NCBI GenBank assembly: GCA_016297535.1
Contig: JAEDGL010000150.1
Span: forward strand, 1 to 5,923
Direction: 5' to 3'
DNA: 5,923 nucleotides
DNA from: Clostridia bacterium
Lineage (GTDB): Bacteria > Bacillota > Clostridia > Christensenellales > Aristaeellaceae
Shown: piece after piece, positions 1-4,739 of the stretch
Layout of the letters: the number at the start of each line of letters is the position of its first letter
Numbering within the stretch: position 1 is the first letter of the stretch
The notes under the pieces: generated by a model
The model's input: only the letters and a program-made list of their open reading frames with translations
The model's database searches: none
What the model was told of the DNA's origin: nothing
Translations under genes and position numbers: made by a program

Positions 1-131
1 AGGAATGCCTGTTTGTGGATGATCTGCAGAAAAATGTGGACGGGGCGATGGCGGCCGGCATGCAGGGCTACTGCTTTGCTGATGGAGACGCGGCCCGGCT
101 GAAGGCGTTTCTGGACGGGCTGAATCCGTAA
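1..131 (+). CDS. HAD-superfamily hydrolase, C-terminal fragment (partial at 5' end)
   Basis: Only the last 42 codons lie in the window; the reading frame begins at base 3 and ends in TAA at 129-131. The fragment reads ECLFVDDLQKNVDGAMAAGM and continues to a C-terminal helix ending in DGLNP. A hydrophobic strand running into an Asp-Asp pair (FVDD), then N-V-x-x-A-x-x-A-G-M, is the motif IV region of HAD phosphatases, where the acidic pair helps bind Mg2+. The following G-Y-x-F strand and terminal helix fit the end of the beta-phosphoglucomutase/HAD-IA-type Rossmann core. The active-site nucleophile and cap domain are upstream of the window, so the substrate cannot be inferred. A bidirectional-looking terminator follows the stop at once, so this is the last gene of its transcription unit. 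The family assignment is fairly secure; any narrower name would be a guess. Confidence 0.8.
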   Translation, partial: ECLFVDDLQKNVDGAMAAGMQGYCFADGDAARLKAFLDGLNP

Positions 132-135
132 AACC

Positions 136-160
136 AAAACCACCCGGCCAGGTGGTTTTT
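136..160. terminator. Bidirectional rho-independent terminator between convergent genes
   Basis: AAAACCACC (136-144) pairs perfectly with GGTGGTTTT (151-159) around a 6-nt loop. On the plus strand the hairpin ends in a T-run (156-160) and would end the HAD gene. On the minus strand the region beyond the stem reads TTTTGGTTTT, so it can also serve the Nudix gene, whose TAA stop (159-161) overlaps the base of the stem. One shared terminator for two convergent genes is an economical and common arrangement. Confidence 0.8.
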
Positions 161-617
161 AGTGCTTTTGCAAAAAGGCATGCGCCTGCGTCAAAATGCG
201 CCTGGTGTTTTCAAAGGGAAGCAGCGGCAGGGCTTCCTCGTAGCCAACCAGCGGCGCGCTGAGCAACTCCGATGCCTGGTACACGATGGGCTGGTGCTCA
301 TACTCCGCCAAAAAGTAGACCACACGCTTTATCACCCCGGGCCTGGCAGGCAGGGGATGTTCGATGCATTCGCGAAAGCCATCGATCAGCCGGGGAGAAA
401 GCCCCACTTCCTCCCGGATTTCCCGAAGCGCTGTCTGCTGCTCGGTTTCCCCTTTTTCCATATGTCCCTTGGGAAAGCCGTACAAGCCATCGAGGCTCTG
501 AGCCAGCACATAGCAGATTTCGCCGCTTTCACGGGTAAAAACCACCGCGCCGCAGGATTTTTCCATCTGTCCCGAACGCTCTGCGCCCGGGCAAAAATCG
601 GTCTGTTGCCTGTCCAT
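159..617 (-). CDS. Nudix hydrolase, Ap4A-hydrolase-like
   Basis: A 152-aa soluble protein with a complete Nudix box at residues 51-73: G51, E57, R65-E66, E69-E70, G72-L73 (G-x5-E-x7-R-E-U-x-E-E-x-G-U). The box glutamates bind the metal used to hydrolyse nucleoside diphosphates linked to another moiety. The core begins with CGAVVFTRE and continues through YVLAQ and GFPKGHMEKGE. This resembles Firmicutes proteins usually annotated as asymmetric bis(5'-nucleosyl)-tetraphosphatases, but substrate cannot be read from the sequence. I place the start at 617 because AGGAGGG (626-632) lies 8 nt upstream. An in-frame ATG at 659 has no such site, and the family-typical start at MEKSCG (residue 18) lacks a Shine-Dalgarno sequence, so the protein has a short, Cys-containing N-terminal tail (residues 1-17). 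No clear promoter is visible in the 117 nt upstream, which holds the terminator of the preceding gene. Confidence 0.9.
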   Translation of the reverse strand: MDRQQTDFCPGAERSGQMEKSCGAVVFTRESGEICYVLAQSLDGLYGFPKGHMEKGETEQQTALREIREEVGLSPRLIDGFRECIEHPLPARPGVIKRVVYFLAEYEHQPIVYQASELLSAPLVGYEEALPLLPFENTRRILTQAHAFLQKH

Positions 618-625
618 CACTGCTG

Positions 626-632
626 CCCTCCT
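626..632 (-). promoter_or_regulatory. Ribosome binding site fixing the Nudix start
   Basis: AGGAGGG on the minus strand, 8 nt before the ATG at 615-617. It selects this start over the in-frame ATG at 659 and over the internal Met18 codon. Confidence 0.8.
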
Positions 633-670
633 GAATGCACAAGTTGAAAAGCCATCCACAACTGCAAATC

Positions 671-719
671 AAAAGGCCGGTATCCGTTCCGCTTTTAAAG
701 GTGCGAAACGGATACCGGC
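671..719 (-). terminator. Strong hairpin after the DUF368 gene
   Basis: Bases 676-688 and 707-719 are perfect 13-bp inverted complements (GCCGGTATCCGTT / AACGGATACCGGC). After one mismatch the stem gains three more pairs (690-692 with 703-705). On the minus strand it is followed by TTTT (671-674), then GATTTG, so it should terminate minus-strand transcription 16 nt past the DUF368 stop codon. The U-run is short, so some read-through into the Nudix gene is possible, which would explain the lack of a visible promoter there. Confidence 0.75.
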
Positions 720-734
720 TTTCTTTGCATTGTC

Positions 735-1610
735 TCAGGCTTTGGTTTTTTCCTCCGCGCTGCCGCGGGCCAGCAGCATAGCCGCCACAAAGCCCAGCGC
801 AAAGGTGATTACGCTAACCAGCACCAGCATCCAGCTTACGCCCGTCATATCCGTGCGAAGCAGGATGGCAATGGGCGAGGAGACCACCAGCCCCAGCACC
901 CCGCAGTAGGTTTGCGTGGGGAAACGGCTGAGCAGCCATTCAATCAGCTTGGCTACGCCAAATACGCCCAGTACAACGCCCACGCCAAAGGGCACAAGCG
1001 TAAAGAAGGGATTGACCATCGCGGCAAAATCCATGGAAAACACCGCGTTTTTCAGCGAATCCACCGCGTTGAGAATGGGCGTATAGTAGCCCAGAAGCAT
1101 CAGCACCATGCTGCCGGAAACGCCGGGGATAATCATCGTGGCGGCCGCGATCGCGCCCATAACCAGCAGGATGAGAATCTGCCCCGCATCCAGCGTAAGG
1201 CTTTCGGGGTTGCTTACATCGCCCGCCAGAGCCAGCGCGATAATGCCCGCAAAGAACACCACAAACACCAGCATTGCCGCCCAGTTGAGCTTTTTGCGGT
1301 CAATCTTGCACAACAGCGGCTTCAATCCGCCCAGAATCAGGCCGATAAAGGCCGTGGAGGTGGGCAGGGCGTAGTTGGCAAACAGAAACTTGAGCACGCT
1401 GGCCAGCGCCACAATGCCCACCAGCATGCCGATGGCATAGGGCAGCAGGGTTTTCACGCTCTTTTTGAAATCGCTGAACAGGTGGGTGATGCAGTAGATA
1501 AGTGTATCGTACACGCCCATGGAAACCATCATCGTGCCGCCGGAAACGCCGGGGATGATATTGGCCACGCCGATCACGGCGCCCCGCAGAATTTGATTGA
1601 CCAGATGCAT
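735..1610 (-). CDS. popT: DUF368 family membrane protein, PopT-type undecaprenyl-phosphate translocase
   Basis: A 291-aa, very hydrophobic protein with about eight or more membrane segments. It carries the family's two repeated signatures, ANIIPGVSGGT near residues 16-26 and ATMIIPGVSGS near 158-167, one per half, as expected for an internally duplicated inverted-topology transporter. Members of DUF368 (PF04018) have been shown in other bacteria to return undecaprenyl phosphate, the lipid carrier of cell-wall and glycan synthesis, across the cytoplasmic membrane, a role shared with DedA/UptA proteins. That function is transferred by family here. Start choice: AAGGAG at 1621-1626 sits 10 nt before the ATG at 1610 but only 1 nt before an in-frame ATG at 1619, so 1610 is favoured; initiation at 1619 would add three residues (MKR). 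The gene has its own likely promoter (1649-1677) and a hairpin terminator (671-719). It lies 89 nt after the upstream membrane-protein gene with no terminator between them. Confidence 0.9.
   Translation of the reverse strand: MHLVNQILRGAVIGVANIIPGVSGGTMMVSMGVYDTLIYCITHLFSDFKKSVKTLLPYAIGMLVGIVALASVLKFLFANYALPTSTAFIGLILGGLKPLLCKIDRKKLNWAAMLVFVVFFAGIIALALAGDVSNPESLTLDAGQILILLVMGAIAAATMIIPGVSGSMVLMLLGYYTPILNAVDSLKNAVFSMDFAAMVNPFFTLVPFGVGVVLGVFGVAKLIEWLLSRFPTQTYCGVLGLVVSSPIAILLRTDMTGVSWMLVLVSVITFALGFVAAMLLARGSAEEKTKA
1113..1130 (-). repeat. Direct repeat copy 1 inside the DUF368 gene
   Basis: An 18-nt sequence (plus strand GCCGGAAACGCCGGGGAT) identical to 1539-1556. It encodes the core of the second IPGVSG signature. 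Confidence 0.85.
1539..1556 (-). repeat. Direct repeat copy 2 inside the DUF368 gene
   Basis: Exact 18-nt match to 1113-1130, encoding the first IPGVSG signature of the same protein. The repeat marks the two-fold internal symmetry of the protein. Confidence 0.85.
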
Positions 1611-1620
1611 GCGCTTCATG

Positions 1621-1626
1621 CTCCTT
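1621..1626 (-). promoter_or_regulatory. Ribosome binding site deciding the DUF368 start
   Basis: AAGGAG on the minus strand. Spacing is 1 nt to the ATG at 1617-1619 and 10 nt to the ATG at 1608-1610. Only the second is workable for a Shine-Dalgarno interaction. Confidence 0.7.
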
Positions 1627-1648
1627 TTCCAGAAAATAGGTTCGGCTC

Positions 1649-1677
1649 AGTCTACCATGGTTTGGACGCTGCGTCAA
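1649..1677 (-). promoter_or_regulatory. Predicted sigma-A promoter of the DUF368 gene
   Basis: On the minus strand: -35 TTGACG (1672-1677, five of six consensus bases), a 17-nt spacer, and -10 TAGACT (1649-1654, four of six) preceded by an extended -10 TGG. Predicted transcription start is near 1642, giving a leader of about 32 nt. It lies entirely in the 89-nt gap after the upstream gene. Confidence 0.65.
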
Positions 1678-1699
1678 CTATAGCGGTTGGGCTTTGGAA

Positions 1700-2950
1700 T
1701 CAGAACGCGTTTTCCGTAAGGCTGAGAAAACGCAGATACGCAACCGCGGAGTACAAATGCCACCCCAGCAGCGCAATCGTGAGCGCGCCGCCCGCCTTGC
1801 GCCATGCGTTCAGCGTGCCGTTGACCCAGTGCTGATGGAACTCGCGCAGGAATACGCCAACCATGACCGCCCACAGGAAAAACGCGCTGGAGTTGGCCGC
1901 CCAGGTAAAGTTGCCGTGCCCCACGCGCAAGCCCGTTTCCCGGAAGGCCATGGCCTCCAGCACGCTAAAGAGCACCATCAGCAGCGAAAGCACAATCAGG
2001 CGGTCCCTGAAAAGCCCCTTTCGCCAGCAGGCAAGCAGCGCCATCAGCGGACAGGCGCCCATCATCAGCGAGTTGCGCACCGCAAGCACCGCCGTTTCAA
2101 CGCTTACGCCAAATTCCACGCCACTGGTAAACTCCACCACCACGCCCGTGTAGTAGAGATACTGCAGCAGAAAATATCCTGCCGAGGGCAAAAACGCCAG
2201 CACAATCTGCCCGAAATAGCGCCATTCGGTTTTGTGGCGCAGCAGCTCCACCAGGAACATCACAAACGCCGCGGGCAGCAGCGCCTGCATAAAGGTGGGC
2301 TTGCACGCAAGGCTGCCCATGCACAAAACCGCCAGCACAAGCACCTTCCACCAGGGCAGGGTTACGTTTTTCCGCCCCTGGGACAGCATTGCCTCAAACT
2401 CGTACCAGCAATGCGCAAGCCAGGGCATTACCAGCATCATGGCCAATGTAACAATCTGCTGGGTGGGGTTGTGCCACACGTTGGGCGATCCAACGCCCTG
2501 GTAGATAAACAGGTTGAGCGAGGGAATCCAGATGGCGGTTACAATCACCACAAAAAAGCTCAGTACTGCCGAAATCCAGCGCTTGACGCAATCACCCGAC
2601 ATGCTGATGACCAGCGCGTAAACCAGCAGGTACGTAAACGCCTTGCATACCGCGCTTACGCCAACGGCGGCATGCTCCAGCGGAACCCCCAGCTGGTAGA
2701 TGGCGCTAACCAGCAAATGCCACATGGGATAGGCCAGGCGGCTGGTGATGGAATGCAGGTCGGAAAAATCAAAATCGCCCGCAATGTGGGTATGCACATA
2801 GAAATCCACAAATTCATAAGCGACTTCCTTGAGGTAGATCATGTATGATCCGGCCAGCAAAACGGCAAACAAAAGCAGAGCGCACCAATTTCCGCGCTTC
2901 TTTCCGGCGGATCGAATCTCCCTTCCGGCGCGAATGGGGTCAAGCGTCAT
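1700..2950 (-). CDS. Polytopic membrane protein of unknown function, possibly GT-C-like
   Basis: A 416-aa protein that I cannot assign to a named family with confidence. After a basic N-terminus (RAGREIRSAGKKRG) come about ten hydrophobic segments, the first at residues 22-40 and the last near 387-405. The loop after segment 1 is rich in acidic and aromatic residues (E42, E46, D49, D59, D61, D64; FVDFYVHTHIAGDFDFSDLH) and leads into YPMWHLLV. Other notable stretches are GSPNVWHNPT (154-163) and GLRVGHGNFTW (340-350). A long acidic first external loop followed by a YP-x-W/H segment recalls GT-C lipid-linked-sugar glycosyltransferases, but this is an inference from layout only. The start at 2950 is supported by AAGGAG (2959-2964) 8 nt upstream; an in-frame ATG at 2995 would lie within the predicted leader hairpin. 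It has a near-consensus promoter and precedes the DUF368 gene, with which it may be co-transcribed. Confidence 0.85.
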   Translation of the reverse strand: MTLDPIRAGREIRSAGKKRGNWCALLLFAVLLAGSYMIYLKEVAYEFVDFYVHTHIAGDFDFSDLHSITSRLAYPMWHLLVSAIYQLGVPLEHAAVGVSAVCKAFTYLLVYALVISMSGDCVKRWISAVLSFFVVIVTAIWIPSLNLFIYQGVGSPNVWHNPTQQIVTLAMMLVMPWLAHCWYEFEAMLSQGRKNVTLPWWKVLVLAVLCMGSLACKPTFMQALLPAAFVMFLVELLRHKTEWRYFGQIVLAFLPSAGYFLLQYLYYTGVVVEFTSGVEFGVSVETAVLAVRNSLMMGACPLMALLACWRKGLFRDRLIVLSLLMVLFSVLEAMAFRETGLRVGHGNFTWAANSSAFFLWAVMVGVFLREFHQHWVNGTLNAWRKAGGALTIALLGWHLYSAVAYLRFLSLTENAF

Positions 2951-2958
2951 ATCGATTG

Positions 2959-2964
2959 CTCCTT
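2959..2964 (-). promoter_or_regulatory. Ribosome binding site fixing the start of the 416-aa membrane protein
   Basis: AAGGAG on the minus strand, 8 nt before the ATG at 2948-2950. This favours MTLDPIRAGR as the N-terminus over the upstream ATG at 2995, which has no such site. Confidence 0.75.
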
Positions 2965-2980
2965 CAATGCTTTTCAAATA

Positions 2981-3011
2981 GGAAGCGGCGCGCAAAACAG
3001 CCGCCGCTTCC
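2981..3011 (-). promoter_or_regulatory. Stem-loop at the predicted 5' end of the membrane-protein mRNA
   Basis: GGAAGCGGCG (2981-2990) and CGCCGCTTCC (3002-3011) are perfect 10-bp inverted complements around an 11-nt loop. Counting from the -10 box at 3017-3022, transcription should start at about 3010-3012, so the RNA would begin almost exactly with the stem. No run of U follows, only UAUUUG, so this is not a standard terminator. A 5'-terminal stem-loop can protect mRNA from 5'-end-dependent decay. A protein-binding or attenuation site is an alternative. Confidence 0.55.
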
Positions 3012-3016
3012 CAATG

Positions 3017-3045
3017 AGTGTATCAAAAAAGACGTTTGTTGTCAA
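3017..3045 (-). promoter_or_regulatory. Predicted sigma-A promoter of the 416-aa membrane protein gene
   Basis: On the minus strand: perfect -35 TTGACA (3040-3045), a 17-nt spacer, and -10 TACACT (3017-3022, four of six) preceded by TGA, an extended -10. This is the best promoter match in the window. It lies downstream of the htrA terminator, so this gene is an independent unit. Confidence 0.75.
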
Positions 3046-3101
3046 CGCGCGTTCAGGGAGCATTCTCCATCAAGCAGCCAAAGCCCGGGCGGCGTTTCGA
3101 C

Positions 3102-3138
3102 AAAAAAGCCGGGCGGGCATGGGCGGCCCGTCCGGCTT
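3102..3138 (-). terminator. Rho-independent terminator of the htrA-like gene
   Basis: Bases 3106-3118 and 3126-3138 form a 13-bp GC-rich stem with a single mismatch and a 7-nt loop. On the minus strand it is followed by TTTTTT (3102-3107). It sits 33 nt past the htrA stop codon and is a textbook intrinsic terminator. Confidence 0.88.
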
Positions 3139-3171
3139 GGAAAAGAATGGGGAACGGATTTGGTCAGGCAC

Positions 3172-4443
3172 TTATTGCTGAACCTCATCCAGAATGGCCA
3201 GCGTAACCTCCAGATCAATGTACTGTCCATCGGGAATGCTGCTGTTGCCATCCACATTGTTCAGGCCGCCATCCACGCGGTAAACCTTTACCTTGACCAC
3301 ATCGCCGGCCTGCTTGCTTTGCAGATAGCTGGTCATCTGCGTGGTTTTGCTGATGATGTTGCCATCAATCTCCACAATGATATCCGCTACCTGGATACCG
3401 GCCTTCTCGGCGGGAGAACCGGCCTCCACCTCGCTTACGTAGGCGCCGTTGGGCAACAGGCCCTGCGCAACGGCGTAGTGGCTGGCGTTCATGTTGCTTA
3501 CGGACACGCCGATGCGGGGCTTGCCAAGGGACGCGACACTCTGCGTGGAGGGGGTGGACTGCACATTGCCCTTGCCGGCCAGCACATTTTCGATGAGGGG
3601 CTTGGCAACATTCACCGGGATGGCCATGCCGATGCCCTCGATGGACGCGCCGGAGTAGCTGGAGCTGGAATACTTGAGGCTGGGAATGCCGATGAGCTCG
3701 CCCGCAACGTTAAACATGCCGCCACCGGAGTTGCCGGAGTTGATGGCCGCGTCGGTCTGAATCATCAGGTTGGTGGCGCGCTTGCCGTAGGCGTCGGTGG
3801 CGTTGCCGGTTACCTCGCGGTTGAGAGCCGAGATAACGCCCACCGTGGTGGTGCCGGTAAAGCCAAGCGGATTGCCAATGCAGATGGCCCAGTCGCCGAT
3901 CATCAGCTTATCGCTGTCGCCAAGCACCACAGGCTCCACCGTCAGGCCTTCCACATACAGAACCGCCAGGTCGGTGGCTTCCTCTGTGCCCATGAGCTGG
4001 GCGGGATAGGTCTGCTCGTCAATCACAACCTCCAGGCGGCTGGCATCCTCGATTACGTGGTAGTTGGTCAGCACATAGCCCTTGGCCACCACAACGCCGC
4101 TGCCGCTGCCCTGCAGCACTTCCTTGCTTTCACCCTCGCTGCCGTAGGGATTGCCATAGCCGTAGCCGTAGCCAAAGGGGAAGCCAAAGTTGCCAAACGG
4201 GTTATAGCCGTTCTGACTGGTCATTTTCATGGTGTAGTTGTTTACGCCCACCACGCTGCTGTGTACCTTCTGCACAGCGGCGGTAAAGGGACTGGTAACG
4301 ATGGTCGCGTTTTCGGTAATGGTTACGGCTTCCGCGCCGGCCGTATTGGCGGGTTGGACAAAGGCAAAGGCGGTAACGGTCGCCATTACCAGCGTGAGTA
4401 CGATAGCTGCATATCCGAAGAAATTTTTCTTAATGTTTTTCAT
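3172..4443 (-). CDS. htrA: HtrA/DegP-family membrane-anchored serine protease (S1C) with one PDZ domain
   Basis: A 423-aa protein. Residues 1-36 form a basic N-terminus (KNIKKN) plus one hydrophobic segment (about 9-30), an anchor or uncleaved signal that puts the rest outside the membrane. The trypsin-like domain spans roughly 53-290 and keeps the full catalytic triad: H129 in TNYHV, D158 in TDLAVL, and S239 in GNSGG; AINSGNSGG also supplies the oxyanion-hole region. A PDZ domain covers about 308-415, with carboxylate-binding loop RIGVS (310-314) and the usual AGSPAEKAGI. Between the first strand and GSGSG is a Gly/Tyr/Phe-rich stretch (79-101), where DegP has its LA loop. Its beta-hairpin end contains an Asn/Gly/Asp-rich insert (391-406). 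Such proteases degrade misfolded exported proteins. Length is close to Gram-positive HtrA proteins. AGGAGGT at 4451-4457 lies 7 nt before the ATG. It is a single-gene unit with its own terminator and is divergent from the gene at 4740. Confidence 0.95.
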   Translation of the reverse strand: MKNIKKNFFGYAAIVLTLVMATVTAFAFVQPANTAGAEAVTITENATIVTSPFTAAVQKVHSSVVGVNNYTMKMTSQNGYNPFGNFGFPFGYGYGYGNPYGSEGESKEVLQGSGSGVVVAKGYVLTNYHVIEDASRLEVVIDEQTYPAQLMGTEEATDLAVLYVEGLTVEPVVLGDSDKLMIGDWAICIGNPLGFTGTTTVGVISALNREVTGNATDAYGKRATNLMIQTDAAINSGNSGGGMFNVAGELIGIPSLKYSSSSYSGASIEGIGMAIPVNVAKPLIENVLAGKGNVQSTPSTQSVASLGKPRIGVSVSNMNASHYAVAQGLLPNGAYVSEVEAGSPAEKAGIQVADIIVEIDGNIISKTTQMTSYLQSKQAGDVVKVKVYRVDGGLNNVDGNSSIPDGQYIDLEVTLAILDEVQQ

Positions 4444-4469
4444 GGGGCATACCTCCTTTTACGGTACCT

Positions 4470-4478
4470 ATCTTAACA
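4470..4478 (-). promoter_or_regulatory. Possible extended -10 promoter element of htrA
   Basis: The minus strand reads TGTTAAGAT: an extended -10 TGT plus TAAGAT (four of six matches). No convincing -35 hexamer lies 16-18 nt upstream, so this would be a weak extended -10 promoter or one dependent on an activator. Predicted start is near 4463, leaving about 20 nt of leader that includes the ribosome binding site at 4451-4457. Confidence 0.4.
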
Positions 4479-4496
4479 CGGATTTTTGACCATACC

Positions 4497-4570
4497 GTGA
4501 ACGACGCATGAATATCATTTGGAAATTTTATTGCGATGTTGGAAACGCGTTCACAGTTTGGCTCATGCGT
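4497..4570. repeat. Pair of short inverted repeats in the divergent intergenic region
   Basis: GTGAACG (4497-4503) is the inverse complement of CGTTCAC (4548-4554), and the adjacent ACGCATGA (4504-4511) is the inverse complement of TCATGCGT (4563-4570). The arms are interleaved, not nested, so they cannot form one simple hairpin. AACGCGTT (4544-4551) is also an 8-bp palindrome. The cluster lies upstream of the possible htrA promoter and could hold regulator half-sites, but 7-8 bp repeats in an intergenic region may be chance. Confidence 0.3.
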
Positions 4571-4658
4571 TAGAAGAATATGCCGTCAATCCTTTCCTTT
4601 TGTTCATTCGCCGATCATGCCACGCCCATCAGCACTCTCTGGCAGGGAAGGGAAATAC

Positions 4659-4687
4659 TTGAAAGGAAAAATTGGATATGGTAGACT
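4659..4687 (+). promoter_or_regulatory. Predicted sigma-A promoter of the GT-C-like gene
   Basis: -35 TTGAAA (4659-4664, five of six), a 17-nt spacer, and -10 TAGACT (4682-4687, four of six) preceded by TGG. Predicted start is near 4694, giving a leader of about 46 nt. The -10 region, ATGGTAGACT, is the same ten bases as in the DUF368 gene promoter. Confidence 0.68.
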
Positions 4688-4739
4688 AAGGGAGATTTCA
4701 TCAGCTCAGCCAATATCTGCAAGCCCGGAGGAACAGCAA

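Noticed and set aside
912..1835. A 307-codon plus-strand open frame opposite the DUF368 gene
   Set aside because: It spans the DUF368 gene, its promoter and part of the next gene. The translation is His/Gln/Arg-rich low complexity, typical of an antisense shadow.
1694..2848. A 384-codon plus-strand open frame opposite the membrane protein gene
   Set aside because: The composition is dominated by Gln, His, Arg and Lys with no hydrophobic core pattern. The opposite strand has a clear ribosome binding site, promoter and membrane-protein pattern.
2981..3011. The leader hairpin as a rho-independent terminator for transcripts from htrA
   Set aside because: The stem is strong, but the minus-strand sequence after it is TATTTGAAAAG, not a U-run, and a proper terminator already lies at 3102-3138.
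3082..3089. GCCCGGGC palindrome downstream of the htrA terminator
   Set aside because: It is only 8 bp and lies in GC-rich sequence beside the terminator. No loop or flanking T-run makes it a second terminator, and chance is sufficient.
2845..4476. A 543-codon plus-strand open frame covering the whole htrA region
   Set aside because: It is antisense to a protein with an intact HtrA catalytic triad and PDZ domain. Its translation is rich in His, Gly, Ala and Val with no recognisable domain, and there is no ribosome binding site. High GC and codon bias of the real gene explain the lack of stops.
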